Of a stretch of DNA of 64,000 nt, positions 36,862-45,326 are shown in pieces (within the stretch, counting starts at the first letter, position 1; each line of letters starts with the position of its first letter). Location: assembly GCF_900177415.1 (NCBI RefSeq), contig NZ_FXAF01000011.1, forward strand, positions 434,001 through 498,000, given 5' to 3'. The position numbers and the translations under genes were made by a program. The notes beneath the pieces were generated by a model, which saw only the letters and a list, made by a program, of their open reading frames with translations, did not search any database and was not told where the DNA came from. This DNA is from Xaviernesmea oryzae (GTDB taxonomy: Bacteria > Pseudomonadota > Alphaproteobacteria > Rhizobiales > Rhizobiaceae).

Positions 36862-36946
36862 GCGGTCGTGGCGGAATTGGTAGACGCGCAGCGTTGAGGT
36901 CGCTGTGGGGCAACCCGTGGAAGTTCGAGTCTTCTCGACCGCACCA
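36862..36946 (+). tRNA. tRNA-Leu(GAG)
   Basis: An 85-nt tRNA that folds into a cloverleaf with acceptor stem GCGGTCG/CGACCGC, D-arm GGCGGAATTGGTAGACGC split across the loop, anticodon loop TTGAGGT with GAG, a long variable arm as in class II tRNAs, T-loop GTTCGAGTC and encoded CCA at 36944-36946. It reads CUC and CUU. A terminator follows immediately. Confidence 0.97.
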
Positions 36947-36950
36947 AAAG

Positions 36951-36974
36951 AAACCCGCTTCGGCGGGTTTTTTG
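36951..36974 (+). terminator. Terminator after tRNA-Leu
   Basis: AAACCCGC TTCG GCGGGTTT is an 8-bp stem with a stable UUCG loop followed by TTTT, starting 5 bp after the tRNA 3' end. Confidence 0.95.
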
Positions 36975-37027
36975 TTGTCCGGACCTCGATGATGCCGCGG
37001 CCCGGATATCCCGCTTGAAGAACGTCG

Positions 37028-37990
37028 ATGCCTGTGGTTGAAAACGCCGTTCCTCGAAAGCGCGCCGGCATGCCTCCTTCCACACCTGAAAACCCGCTCA
37101 AGGGCATGGCCATCATGGCCACCTGCATGGTCGTTCTGCCGCTGATGGACGCGATCGCCAAATACATGGCGACTTTCGAAGCCATGTCGCCCGGACAGGT
37201 GACTTTCTACCGCTTCTTCTTCCAGCTCGTCTGCATCCTGCCCCTGGTGTTCTTCACGGGTACGGCCGTCTTCAGGGCGAAGCGCCCGTGGATGAACCTC
37301 TTCCGCGGCATGCTGCACGCGGCGGCGAGCCTGATGTTCTTCGTTGCGGTCAAATACATGCCGCTTGCCGACGTCTTTGCGATCTATTTCGTCGAACCCT
37401 TTATGCTGACCATGATGTCGGCGGTCTTTCTCGGCGATAAGGTCGGCTGGCGGCGGTGGCTGGCGATCGTCGTCGGTTTCGGCGGCGCCATGATCGTCAT
37501 CCAGCCGAGTTACGCGATCTTCGGCTGGACCGCGCTGCTGCCGGTCGCCTGCGCCTTCCTTTACACCCTCTACCTCTTTCTGAACCGAGCGATCGGCGAA
37601 GCCGATTCGCCGCTGGTCATGCAGACCATGGCGGGCGTCGGCGGCACGCTTTTCATAGCGGCGGCGCTCGGCATCGGAGACGGCATGGGCGCCACGGACT
37701 TCACGCCCTCGCTTCCGGCCTCCTTTCTCGGGCTCTTCCTGCTGATCCTGCTCGGCTCGATCTCCGGCTACATGCACCTGCTTGTCGTCCGCGCCTTCCG
37801 CCTGGCGCCGCTCTCGCTGCTGGCACCCTTCCAGTATTTCGAGATCATCTCGGCCACGGTATTGGGATATGCCCTTTTCGGCGATTTCCCCACGGCTTCC
37901 AAATGGCTCGGGATCGTCATCATCGTCGCCTCCGGCCTTTTCATCATCTGGCGCGAACGTCTCAAATCGAGGCAGGCCGAAGCGGTTTAA
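37028..37990 (+). CDS. EamA/DMT-family transporter
   Basis: A 320-residue inner-membrane protein with ten predicted helices in two EamA repeats (about residues 28-155 and 170-305). It is in the drug/metabolite transporter superfamily; typical segments are MDAIAKYMA near the first helix and the PFQYFEIISATVLGYALFGD stretch near the ninth. The substrate is unknown, possibly an amino acid or S-adenosylmethionine-like compound. It starts 54 bp after the tRNA-Leu terminator. It is not part of an evident operon. Confidence 0.9.
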   Translation: MPVVENAVPRKRAGMPPSTPENPLKGMAIMATCMVVLPLMDAIAKYMATFEAMSPGQVTFYRFFFQLVCILPLVFFTGTAVFRAKRPWMNLFRGMLHAAASLMFFVAVKYMPLADVFAIYFVEPFMLTMMSAVFLGDKVGWRRWLAIVVGFGGAMIVIQPSYAIFGWTALLPVACAFLYTLYLFLNRAIGEADSPLVMQTMAGVGGTLFIAAALGIGDGMGATDFTPSLPASFLGLFLLILLGSISGYMHLLVVRAFRLAPLSLLAPFQYFEIISATVLGYALFGDFPTASKWLGIVIIVASGLFIIWRERLKSRQAEAV

Positions 37991-38090
37991 CGGTTTCCTT
38001 GGCCGCGGGTTAACGCCGCTTCTTTTCCGACCCTCAACTTCTCTCCGGTAAGACCCACATCAGAGTTTCATGATGAAACGGAGATGGAAG

Positions 38091-38801
38091 ATGAGCGGAT
38101 TCCGCTTTTCTTTTCCGGCATGTGTCGTCGCCGGGAAGGGTCGGATCGTGGCCGACGATATTTTCATGCTGCGCAGATATGCGTTCCCGGACGGCATCCG
38201 CTCCTGCGAAGACGTGCTGACCCTGTTTGCGATCCACGAATCCTCTCCCGAGCGCAGCCCCGAATGGACGGCCTATTTCGTCGAGAGCCTGACGGCCTAT
38301 CTCGTCCACGGCACCGAACCTGCGGGTGTTATCGACGAGGCGAAAGCCGGCTGGCTGATGCGCACGATCGCGGCCGACGGCGCCGTCCGCTCGGCTCCCG
38401 AGCTGGAATTTTTGCTGCATGCCATGGAAGTCGCATCGGAGGTGCCGGAAAGCCTCTCCGCCTTCGCGCTCGATCAGATCCGCCTGGCTCTCGACCCGGA
38501 CGCGCGCGGGGCCTATCACGCGAGCCGGCCGGCGGCCGAAGGCATCACCGCTCACGATCTTGCCTATGTCTGGCGGGTGCTGCGCGGCGCATTGGACCGA
38601 GGCCGGCTGATGCTCTCGCCGCTCGAGACGCAGGTGCTGCGCGGGATCGATGAGCTTGCCGCTCCCTCCGCCCACCATCCGGCCTGGCGGGAGATGATGG
38701 AGGCGATCGTCACTCCCGACCAGCCACGGGAAGCGTTGCGCTCGGAGCGCTGGCTCCTTTCCGAGGGGCGGCTTTCTGTGGATGAAGGTCTTGCCGCCTG
38801 A
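38091..38801 (+). CDS. Helical conserved hypothetical protein
   Basis: A 236-residue protein I cannot assign. It is largely helical and cytoplasmic. Two similar helical units, DEAKAGWLMRTIAADGAVRSAPELEFLLHAM (shortened here to its first part DEAKAGWLMRTIAADGAVR) at residues 83-101 and a later one around LSPLETQVLRGIDEL, suggest a TerB-like or EF-type repeat, which is an inference. GGAG 7 nt before the ATG at 38091 decides the start over the ATG at 38070. Codon use matches neighbours. Confidence 0.68.
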   Translation: MSGFRFSFPACVVAGKGRIVADDIFMLRRYAFPDGIRSCEDVLTLFAIHESSPERSPEWTAYFVESLTAYLVHGTEPAGVIDEAKAGWLMRTIAADGAVRSAPELEFLLHAMEVASEVPESLSAFALDQIRLALDPDARGAYHASRPAAEGITAHDLAYVWRVLRGALDRGRLMLSPLETQVLRGIDELAAPSAHHPAWREMMEAIVTPDQPREALRSERWLLSEGRLSVDEGLAA

Positions 38802-38898
38802 GGTCGAAGATGGGCGGAAGGCGGGGCGGAACGGCTTCCGCCGCCATCGGTTGCGCCTATGCCGTTGACATCGCGGCGGAAACCGGCTCAAAGGCCGC

Positions 38899-39516
38899 AT
38901 GAAGACCGATAACCCCCTCCTTCCCCTGGGCTATTCCGCCGTTCCGCCCGGCAAGCTCGCCACCGTCGTGACCTGCCTGGAGATGTTTGCGCCGCCGCCC
39001 GCGAAACCCGCGCCTGCAGCGGATCCGTCCCTGGCGCTGGAACACTGGCAGTCGCCCGATATCGAAAGCTATCGCGCGCTGTTCCGCGCCGTGGGCGAGA
39101 ACTGGATGTGGGTGTCGCGCCTTGCCATGGCGGACGAGAACCTCGCGGCAATCCTCAACGATCCCAAGGTCGAGATCCATGCCCTGACGGATCGCGGGCG
39201 TCCCGTCGGCCTGCTGGAACTCGACTTCCGGCAGGATGGCGAATGCGAACTCGTGTATTTCGGCCTCGTTTCCGATGCGATCGGCAAGGGCGCCGGCCGG
39301 TTCCTGATGAACAAGGCGATAGAGAAAGCCTGGGCCGGACCGATCCGCCGCTTCTGGGTGCATACCTGCCATCTCGATTCCCCTCAGGCGTTGCAGTTCT
39401 ATCAGCGTTCCGGCTTCAAGCCTTACGCTACGATGGTGGAAATTCTCGACGATCCGCGCCTCACCGGCCTGCTGCCGAAGAGCGCCTCGACGCAAATACC
39501 TCTCATCGAGCCGTAA
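38899..39516 (+). CDS. GNAT-family N-acetyltransferase
   Basis: A 205-residue acetyltransferase. The N-terminal 45 residues are specific and Pro-rich; the GNAT fold follows. The acetyl-CoA site is in [22 protein letters not shown] (about 133-154) where the Q/R-x-x-G-x-G/A pattern reads DAIGKGAG, and the conserved C-terminal strand [13 protein letters not shown] is present. The substrate is unknown. It lies 100 bp upstream of frmA, on the same strand. Confidence 0.85.
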   Translation: MKTDNPLLPLGYSAVPPGKLATVVTCLEMFAPPPAKPAPAADPSLALEHWQSPDIESYRALFRAVGENWMWVSRLAMADENLAAILNDPKVEIHALTDRGRPVGLLELDFRQDGECELVYFGLVSDAIGKGAGRFLMNKAIEKAWAGPIRRFWVHTCHLDSPQALQFYQRSGFKPYATMVEILDDPRLTGLLPKSASTQIPLIEP

Positions 39517-39622
39517 GCCTCTCGTGTTTTTTGCGACTTGCGGCGTCCGGTTCCGGCTTGAGCCGCAGCACCTCGCCGTGCGAAGGTCCGTCCGGATTCG
39601 AAAATACCAAGGGAGAGACAAG

Positions 39623-40750
39623 ATGGATGTCCGTGCCGCCGTCGCCGTCCAGGCAGGAAAACCGCTTGAAGTGATGACCGTGCAGCTCGAAGGCCCGAAG
39701 GCCGGCGAGGTGCTGATCGAAGTGAAGGCGACCGGCATCTGCCACACCGACGATTTCACCCTGTCGGGCGCCGATCCGGAAGGCCTCTTCCCGGCCATCC
39801 TCGGCCACGAAGGCGCCGGCATCGTCGTCGATGTCGGCCCCGGCGTCACGTCGGTGAAGAAGGGCGACCACGTCATTCCGCTCTACACGCCGGAATGCCG
39901 CGAATGCCCCTCCTGCCTGTCGCGCAAGACCAACCTCTGCACCGCGATCCGCTCCACGCAGGGACAGGGCCTGATGCCGGACGGCACCTCGCGTTTCTCG
40001 ATCGGCAAGGACAAGATCCACCATTACATGGGCTGCTCGACCTTCGCGAACTACACGGTCCTGCCGGAGATCGCGGTAGCCAAGATCAATCCGGACGCAC
40101 CTTTCGACAAGGTCTGCTACATCGGCTGCGGCGTCACGACGGGGATCGGCGCCGTCGTCAATACCGCGAAAGTGGAGATGGGCTCGACCGCCATCGTCTT
40201 CGGCCTCGGAGGCATCGGCCTCAACGTCATCCAGGGGCTCCGCCTTGCGGGCGCCGACATGATCATCGGCGTCGATTTGAACAACGACAAGAAGGCCTGG
40301 GGCGAACGTTTCGGCATGACCCATTTCGTCAATCCGAAGGAAGTCGAAGGCGACATCGTGCCCTATCTCGTCAACATGACGAAGCGCGGCGCGGACCAGA
40401 TCGGCGGCGCCGACTACACGTTCGACTGCACCGGCAACACGAAAGTGATGCGCCAGGCGCTGGAATCATCCCATCGCGGCTGGGGCAAGTCGGTCGTCAT
40501 CGGGGTCGCCGGCGCCGGCCAGGAGATCTCCACCCGTCCCTTCCAGCTCGTCACCGGCCGCACCTGGATGGGCACCGCCTTCGGCGGCGCCCGCGGCCGC
40601 ACCGACGTGCCGAAGATCGTCGACTGGTACATGGAGGGCAAGATCGAGATCGACCCGATGATCACCCACACCATGCCGCTCGAAGACATCAACAAGGGTT
40701 TTGAACTGATGCACGGCGGCGAAAGCATCCGCAGTGTGGTGATCTATTGA
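39623..40750 (+). CDS. frmA: S-(hydroxymethyl)glutathione dehydrogenase / class III alcohol dehydrogenase
   Basis: A 375-residue Zn-dependent medium-chain dehydrogenase that oxidises S-hydroxymethylglutathione, formed from formaldehyde and glutathione, to S-formylglutathione. Catalytic Zn ligands are Cys in [10 protein letters not shown] and His in GHEGAGIV, plus the third Cys in [12 protein letters not shown]; the structural Zn site is the [15 protein letters not shown] region with four Cys. The NAD-binding GLGGIGLNV motif is near residue 195. GGGAGAG precedes the ATG at 39623. Its product is hydrolysed by the S-formylglutathione hydrolase encoded at 42559. A terminator follows it. Confidence 0.96.
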   Translation: MDVRAAVAVQAGKPLEVMTVQLEGPKAGEVLIEVKATGICHTDDFTLSGADPEGLFPAILGHEGAGIVVDVGPGVTSVKKGDHVIPLYTPECRECPSCLSRKTNLCTAIRSTQGQGLMPDGTSRFSIGKDKIHHYMGCSTFANYTVLPEIAVAKINPDAPFDKVCYIGCGVTTGIGAVVNTAKVEMGSTAIVFGLGGIGLNVIQGLRLAGADMIIGVDLNNDKKAWGERFGMTHFVNPKEVEGDIVPYLVNMTKRGADQIGGADYTFDCTGNTKVMRQALESSHRGWGKSVVIGVAGAGQEISTRPFQLVTGRTWMGTAFGGARGRTDVPKIVDWYMEGKIEIDPMITHTMPLEDINKGFELMHGGESIRSVVIY

Positions 40751-40758
40751 TCCCTGAG

Positions 40759-40794
40759 CCGGAGCGGGGCTTTAGGTTCCGCTCTGGTTTCTTT
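40759..40794 (+). terminator. Terminator after frmA
   Basis: CCGGAGCGG/CCGCTCTGG (one G-T pair) form a 9-bp stem with an 11-nt loop, followed by TTTCTTT, 8 bp past the frmA stop. It should isolate frmA from the following toxin-antitoxin pair. Confidence 0.8.
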
Positions 40795-40843
40795 GCTCCA
40801 TCATTGATAAACTTGCGTCTCGTCATCGTTCGCAGGAGCCGTC

Positions 40844-41098
40844 ATGGCGCAGGCATCGACCGTTTCTCTGACCCAAGAACAGCAGGACCTTGTCGATCGG
40901 CTTGTCCGTTCGGGACGTTTCAATGGCGCAAATGACGTCGTCGCCTCCGGCCTTCGCCTGCTGGAGGAGCGCGAGAGAGAAGCCTCCAGGTTCATCGCCG
41001 GCCTTGAAGCGGAGATCGAAAAAGGCCTCGGAAGTGGTGACGCATTGCCGATGGAGCCTGCCGAGGAGCTGCTGGCCGCCTTTCGCGGCCGGAAGTAA
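40844..41098 (+). CDS. parD: ParD-type antitoxin
   Basis: An 84-residue antitoxin with an N-terminal ribbon-helix-helix DNA-binding part (TVSLTQEQQDLVDRLVRSG) and a disordered, acidic C-terminal part that binds the toxin (GLEAEIEKGLGSG). It represses its own operon and neutralises the adjacent ParE-type toxin. AGGAG precedes the ATG at 40844. The toxin gene starts 5 bp after its stop, the usual parDE order. It lies after the frmA terminator, so it has its own promoter. Confidence 0.88.
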   Translation: MAQASTVSLTQEQQDLVDRLVRSGRFNGANDVVASGLRLLEEREREASRFIAGLEAEIEKGLGSGDALPMEPAEELLAAFRGRK

Positions 41099-41103
41099 CG
41101 CCG

Positions 41104-41403
41104 GTGGGGCTTATCATCCGCCGTCCCCAATTCATTGAAGACCTCCGCAATGTCTGGGATTTTATCGCTCGTGACAGCGAGCGCCATGCGGATGCCTTCG
41201 TTCTGGAACTTGAAAAGCGCTATCTGATGCTTTCCGAGAAGCCGTTTCTCGGCGTTCAACGCTTCCCGAATTATCCCGGCATGCGGATGTTTCCGTTTCG
41301 CAAGTACATTATCATTTACGATCCTTTGCCCGACGGCTCCGGTATCGAATTGATCCGTCTCCTGCATGCGGCTAGAGACTATCATCGCTATTTTGATGAC
41401 TGA
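41104..41403 (+). CDS. parE: ParE/RelE-superfamily toxin
   Basis: A 99-residue toxin of the ParE type, starting at GTG. It has the fold's order: RRPQFIEDLRNVWDFIA helix pair, KRYLMLSEKPFLGVQR, then the FPNYPGMRMFPFRKYIIIYDP strands and the IELIRLLHAARDY C-terminal strand/helix. ParE toxins poison DNA gyrase; that activity is inferred from the family. It overlaps the possible start region of the next gene by up to 8 bp. The symbol refers to the toxin, not to the topoisomerase subunit at 6084. Confidence 0.88.
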   Translation: MGLIIRRPQFIEDLRNVWDFIARDSERHADAFVLELEKRYLMLSEKPFLGVQRFPNYPGMRMFPFRKYIIIYDPLPDGSGIELIRLLHAARDYHRYFDD

Positions 41404-41407
41404 TCCC

Positions 41408-41860
41408 ATGCCCCAAATCTACGTCGATGCCGATGCCTGCCCGGTGAAGCCGGAGATCCTGAAGGTCGCGGAGCGCCACGGCCTCGAAGTGACCTTCGTG
41501 GCCAATTCCGGCCTGCGTCCATCGCGCGATCCGATGGTGCATAACGTCATCGTTTCCGGCGCCTTCGACGCAGCGGACGACTGGATCGCAGAGCATGCCG
41601 GGCCGGGCGACATCGTCGTCACCGCCGACGTGCCGCTCGCCGGCCGCTGCGTCTCGAAGGGCGCGCTGGTGACGGGTCCCGCCGGCCGGGTATTCGACGA
41701 AACCAATATCGGCATGGCGAGCGCCATGCGCGATCTCGGCGCGCATCTTCGCGAAACCGGTGAGAGCAAGGGCTATAATGCCGCCTTCTCCCCCCGCGAC
41801 CGGTCGAAATTCCTCGAAACGCTGGACCGGCTCTGCCGCCGCGCCAGATCAGGTCCGTAG
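41408..41860 (+). CDS. YaiI/YqxD (DUF188) family protein
   Basis: A 150-residue PIN-like protein with an N-terminal MPQIYVDADACPVK signature containing Asp residues used for metal binding, FVANSGLRPSRDPMV, and the DDWIAEHAGPGDIVVTADVPLAG core. It is a known conserved family of unknown function, with nuclease-like acidic residues. Two starts are possible: 41408, and 41396, which overlaps the ParE toxin stop by 8 bp. The 41408 start is used as it keeps the conserved N-terminus. Confidence 0.88.
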   Translation: MPQIYVDADACPVKPEILKVAERHGLEVTFVANSGLRPSRDPMVHNVIVSGAFDAADDWIAEHAGPGDIVVTADVPLAGRCVSKGALVTGPAGRVFDETNIGMASAMRDLGAHLRETGESKGYNAAFSPRDRSKFLETLDRLCRRARSGP

Positions 41861-41877
41861 GAAAGCGGAAGCTCACC

Positions 41878-42540
41878 ATGCCGAACCCCTGGCACAGATT
41901 GAAGCACCAGCGGCATGGTCCGTTCTTCGCCGGCGCCGTCATATCGCTCGTCTGCCTGCCCTTCCTGCTGTTTTACGTGCCGAATCTCGCTCCCGGGATC
42001 GCCGCGATCGTCTTTTTCCTCATCTATCTCGGCATGATGGCCGCGCGTATCCCGAAGCTCGACGGTCCCATGCTGAGGCAGAAGGGCCAGAACACGGATG
42101 AGCCGGCGCCGGTCATCCTTGCCGTGACGCTGCTTGCCGTCGCCGTCGCCGTGGTCTCGCTCTTCGGGGTGCTCAATCGGGATCGCCCGGCAGGCCTCGC
42201 GGAAATCTCCCTGGCCTTCGCTTCGGTGGTTCTCGGATGGCTGACCATCCACACCATGTTCGCCCTTCACTATGCCCATCTCTACTGGCGGCCGGACGAA
42301 CAGCGGCGCAAGAGCGAGGCGAAGCGCGGCGGCCTGGATTTTCCCGAAACGGACGAGCCCGGCGCCTACGATTTCCTCTATTTCTCCTTCATCATCGGCA
42401 TGACCGCCCAGACATCCGATACCGCCATCACCACCACCGAGATGCGCAAGATCAATCTGGTGCATGCGGTCATATCCTTCTTCTTCAACACCGTGCTCGT
42501 GGCCGCCGCGGTCAACACCGTGGTTTCGCTCGCCGGCTGA
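41878..42540 (+). CDS. DUF1345 membrane protein
   Basis: A 220-residue inner-membrane protein of the DUF1345 family with five or so membrane helices: about residues 18-35, 38-55, 79-100, 108-130 and 195-217. The typical segments are HYAHLYWRPDE after the fourth helix and YDFLYFSFIIGMTAQTSDTAIT, rich in aromatic and Thr residues. The function is unknown. It lies between the YaiI gene and fghA, all on the same strand with short gaps, and could be cotranscribed with them. Confidence 0.87.
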   Translation: MPNPWHRLKHQRHGPFFAGAVISLVCLPFLLFYVPNLAPGIAAIVFFLIYLGMMAARIPKLDGPMLRQKGQNTDEPAPVILAVTLLAVAVAVVSLFGVLNRDRPAGLAEISLAFASVVLGWLTIHTMFALHYAHLYWRPDEQRRKSEAKRGGLDFPETDEPGAYDFLYFSFIIGMTAQTSDTAITTTEMRKINLVHAVISFFFNTVLVAAAVNTVVSLAG

Positions 42541-42558
42541 GCTTCAGGGAGATCCCAT

Positions 42559-43392
42559 ATGAAAGTCCTGTCCCAGAATACCGCCTTCGGCGGAATGCAG
42601 GGCGTCTTCGCGCATGATTCCGAGGCCTGCAAATGCGAGATGACCTTCGCGGTCTTCGTGCCGCCGAAGGCGATCCATGAGCCCTGCCCGGTCCTCTGGT
42701 ATCTCTCGGGACTGACCTGCACCCACGCAAACGTCATGGAAAAGGGCGAATACCGCCGGCTTGCCGCCGAACTCGGTCTCATCATCGTCTGCCCGGATAC
42801 GAGCCCGCGCGGCAACGACGTACCCGACGAACTCACCAACTGGCAGATGGGCAAAGGCGCCGGTTTCTATCTCGACGCCACCGAAAAGCCCTGGGCCGAA
42901 CACTACCGGATGTACACTTACGTCACGGAAGAGCTGCCGGATTTCGTCAGCCGCCATTTCCGCATGGACATGAGCCGCCAGGGCATTTTCGGCCATTCCA
43001 TGGGCGGCCATGGCGCCATGACCATCGCGCTGAAGCACCCGGACCGTTTCAGAAGCTGTTCGGCCTTCGCCCCCATCGTTCAACCGTCGACCGCCGATTG
43101 GTCGGCTCCCGCTTTCGAGAAATATCTGGGCTCGGACAAGGCTGCATGGCGGCAATACGACGCCTGCGCGCTGGTGGAGGACGGCGCCCGCTTCCCGGAA
43201 TTCCTGATCGACCAGGGCAAGGCGGACGGATTTCTGGAAAACGGCCTGCGGCCCTGGCTGTTCGAGGAGGCGGTGAAGGGAACGGATATCGGTCTGACGC
43301 TCAGGATGCACGAACGCTACGACCATTCCTATTACTTCATCTCGACCTTCATGGACGATCACCTCCGCTGGCATGCGGAACGGCTAGGTTGA
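42559..43392 (+). CDS. fghA: S-formylglutathione hydrolase
   Basis: A 277-residue esterase-D-type serine hydrolase that releases formate and glutathione from S-formylglutathione, the product of FrmA. The oxyanion and nucleophile elbow is GHSMGGHG (Ser about 148), Asp lies in DQGKAD and the His in RYDHSYYF near the C-terminus. Family marks include YLSGLTCTHANVMEKGEYRR. The ribosome site AGGGAGA precedes the ATG at 42559. It is separated from frmA by a toxin-antitoxin pair, a DUF188 gene and a DUF1345 gene. Confidence 0.96.
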   Translation: MKVLSQNTAFGGMQGVFAHDSEACKCEMTFAVFVPPKAIHEPCPVLWYLSGLTCTHANVMEKGEYRRLAAELGLIIVCPDTSPRGNDVPDELTNWQMGKGAGFYLDATEKPWAEHYRMYTYVTEELPDFVSRHFRMDMSRQGIFGHSMGGHGAMTIALKHPDRFRSCSAFAPIVQPSTADWSAPAFEKYLGSDKAAWRQYDACALVEDGARFPEFLIDQGKADGFLENGLRPWLFEEAVKGTDIGLTLRMHERYDHSYYFISTFMDDHLRWHAERLG

Positions 43393-43414
43393 ACAGTTGA
43401 GTTTCGTTACCAGG

Positions 43415-43426
43415 CAATATATATTG
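43415..43426. promoter_or_regulatory. Palindromic operator before the BrnT-like toxin gene
   Basis: CAATATATATTG is a perfect 12-bp palindrome ending 7 bp before the ATG of the toxin gene, within an AT-rich tract that could also hold the -10 element (TATATT). Its position suits autorepression by the ribbon-helix-helix antitoxin. Confidence 0.55.
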
Positions 43427-43433
43427 TATATGC

Positions 43434-43712
43434 ATGGACATTCGGTGGTCGGACGAGAAGAATGATCTTCTTAAGCTGAAATTCGGTTTCGGCTTTGAAA
43501 GGATCATCATAGCGTTGAGCGACGGGAAACTGTTGAGTGATCGCCACCATGTCAACGAGGAACGTTACCCGCATCAGCGGCAACTGATCATAGAGATCGA
43601 AGCCTATGCCTTCGTCGTCCCTTATGTCGAAACGGAAGACGGGATTTTCCTGAAGACCTTCTTCCCCAGCCGCAAGGCCACCCGCGATTACCTGAAAGGT
43701 GAGGCCCCGTGA
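43434..43712 (+). CDS. BrnT-like toxin
   Basis: A 92-residue protein resembling the BrnT toxin family, RNase toxins of RelE-like fold. The pattern W-x-D-E-K-N then F-E-R-I at the start, RHHVNEERYPHQRQLIIEI in the middle, and FLKTFFPSRKATRDYLKG at the end fits. Toxin-first order and the 4-bp overlap with the antitoxin gene are as in brnTA. The base composition is less GC-rich than in the neighbours, which may mark transfer. No clear ribosome site is seen; an AT-rich promoter region directly precedes it. Confidence 0.75.
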   Translation: MDIRWSDEKNDLLKLKFGFGFERIIIALSDGKLLSDRHHVNEERYPHQRQLIIEIEAYAFVVPYVETEDGIFLKTFFPSRKATRDYLKGEAP

Positions 43713-43975
43713 GCAAGAACAAGATGGCCGAAGAGTTGAGCGAAGACGAAATCATCGCGCTGTCGGAAACCGATGGATGGGCACCGGTCGGTGATCTTGA
43801 TGGACGCAGGCGATTCTGGCAGGAAGCCGCGCGTAACACGATCGAGGGCAAACGCCAGCGTATATCGATCTCGATCCCCGAAAGGGATCTGGCACGCCTG
43901 AAAGCAAAGGCTCTCGAAGAAGGCATGCCCTATCAAACTCTGATCAATTCGATCCTGCACAAATACGTTTCCTGA
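43709..43975 (+). CDS. Ribbon-helix-helix antitoxin (BrnA-like)
   Basis: An 88-residue antitoxin starting at GTG 43709, overlapping the toxin stop (GTGA). The N-terminal 45 residues are acidic and flexible, likely the toxin-binding part; the C-terminal part (KRQRISISIPERDLARLKAKALEEGMPYQ) carries the ribbon-helix-helix DNA-binding motif. It should neutralise the BrnT-like toxin and bind the palindrome at 43415. It ends 3 bp before the convergent hypothetical gene. Confidence 0.8.
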   Translation: MSKNKMAEELSEDEIIALSETDGWAPVGDLDGRRRFWQEAARNTIEGKRQRISISIPERDLARLKAKALEEGMPYQTLINSILHKYVS

Positions 43976-43978
43976 TCC

Positions 43979-44467
43979 TCACGGAAACAGCGCGTTCGCG
44001 ATCGTCGGCCTGCGCGGGCCGTCGAGGCGGAATTCGCCGGCGATGCGGTCGGCGATCCTTTCGGCGAGCTGCCGGTCCGCCTCCTCCGCATCGAGCAGGA
44101 AAACGGAGGTCTTGAACGTCCCTTCGGCGATCGGCTCGCCGCTGGAAACGGAGATCGCCTGGACCGTGACCGTCGCCTCGTGCCGGCTGCCGATCAGGAG
44201 CGGCATATGCGACGCCCTGTCGATACGCACGGCGATGATCGTCCGCGGCAGCATGGTCGCCCGCACGGTCGCGCGGATCGCCTCGTCGACCAGCATGTCG
44301 GTGGCGATCACCAGCGCCCGCGGCACGTCGGGCCGCGCGGTGACGAAGGCGCCGCGCACGTCATAGAGCAGTTTTTCGCGCGCTTCGCCTGAATCCGGCA
44401 TGCGGAACGCCATCAGCGGCAAGGCGGCGAGCACGATAAAAGCAAGGCGGAAGACGCGGCGGACCAT
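43979..44467 (-). CDS. Exported conserved hypothetical protein
   Basis: A 162-residue protein with an N-terminal signal peptide (RLAFIVLAALPLMAFRM, cleavage after AFA-like region near residue 20). The mature part is predicted alpha/beta with long helices and a strand at IIAVRIDRASHMPL and TVTVQAIS. I do not recognise the family. It is convergent with the antitoxin gene and lies downstream of the ATP12 gene on the same strand, 59 bp away, so it may be cotranscribed with that gene. Confidence 0.68.
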   Translation of the reverse strand: MVRRVFRLAFIVLAALPLMAFRMPDSGEAREKLLYDVRGAFVTARPDVPRALVIATDMLVDEAIRATVRATMLPRTIIAVRIDRASHMPLLIGSRHEATVTVQAISVSSGEPIAEGTFKTSVFLLDAEEADRQLAERIADRIAGEFRLDGPRRPTIANALFP

Positions 44468-44526
44468 CGAGAAACCCGGGGAAAACGGTGCTTCGCGATG
44501 TTGCGCCGGTTACGGTTAGGGAAGCC

Positions 44527-45318
44527 TTAAGCCGGGCCGCGCAATGCGAGAAAAACTGCCGCCGCCGCCTGCATCTCCTCGAGCCGCTTGGCGCGGCGAT
44601 GTTCCGCTTCCGCGTCCGTCCCCCAATGCTCGTTGGTCCAGTCCTCGTCGAGATGGGCGAGCGCCCAGGCCTCCTCGGCCGTGATCCGGCCTTCCGCGAA
44701 GGCGAGCGCCAGAAGCGCCGAGCCGGTCAGCGACGTGACCGTATGGATGACGGCAAGCTCGATCGGCGTGTCGTATTTCCGGAGCGTCACGGCGAAGGCG
44801 GCGATCGCCTCCTTCGGCTGCTCCTGCGGCATGACGCCCTCGATCAGGATGAAGCGAGCGCCGAGCTCGTTCGCCGCCCAGTCGATGATCGGGTCCCATC
44901 GCTCGTTCTGCCGGATGACCAGATTTTCCGGCCCCTCGGCACGGTAGCAGAGCATGTCGCTTGCCGAGAAGCGCAGGATGTCCTCGAACACGGCTTGGCT
45001 GTCGGCGGCGATGCCGTCGATCGCCGTGTTGACGAGACGCGTCACGGGCATGGTGCGCGGATCGATGACCTCCACCTGGCTCGCCCATTCGTCGCGCAGC
45101 AGCTCGGCAAGCCTGGCATTCGGAGCGACAAGCCCGTTTTTCGCCGGCGTCTTCACCGGCCGTCCGTCCAGATGGATGGCGTGACCGCCCTCGCCTTCCG
45201 AAACCGAGACTTCCTTGTAGAAGCGTTTCGGCAGCGGCTTCTGCATCTGGATCTGCGCCCGCCGCGTCGGGTCGGCATGGCTCATCGCTTCGGAAAGATC
45301 TGGAAAAATCTCACGCAT
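44527..45318 (-). CDS. ATP12-family chaperone (F1-ATPase assembly)
   Basis: A 263-residue homologue of mitochondrial ATP12, which helps assembly of the F1 alpha subunit. Recognisable segments are KRFYKEVSVSEGEGGHAIHLDGRPVKTP (its first part KRFYKEVSVSE), ASDMLCYRAEGPENLV and WALAHLDEDWTNEHWG. The family is widespread in alphaproteobacteria. The start at 45318 matches the common N-terminus. It follows the HAD phosphatase gene on the same strand with 8 bp between, in an RluC-HAD-ATP12 run conserved in rhizobia. Confidence 0.92.
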   Translation of the reverse strand: MREIFPDLSEAMSHADPTRRAQIQMQKPLPKRFYKEVSVSEGEGGHAIHLDGRPVKTPAKNGLVAPNARLAELLRDEWASQVEVIDPRTMPVTRLVNTAIDGIAADSQAVFEDILRFSASDMLCYRAEGPENLVIRQNERWDPIIDWAANELGARFILIEGVMPQEQPKEAIAAFAVTLRKYDTPIELAVIHTVTSLTGSALLALAFAEGRITAEEAWALAHLDEDWTNEHWGTDAEAEHRRAKRLEEMQAAAAVFLALRGPA

Positions 45319-45326
45319 GAAAAACC

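Noticed and set aside
36862-37030. Integrative element attachment at tRNA-Leu
   Set aside because: No integrase, no repeated 3' tRNA fragment nearby and core genes on both sides.
44516-44531. TTAG-N7-TTAAG as a CtrA site near the ATP12 gene end
   Set aside because: It overlaps the end of a coding region and differs from the consensus in both halves.
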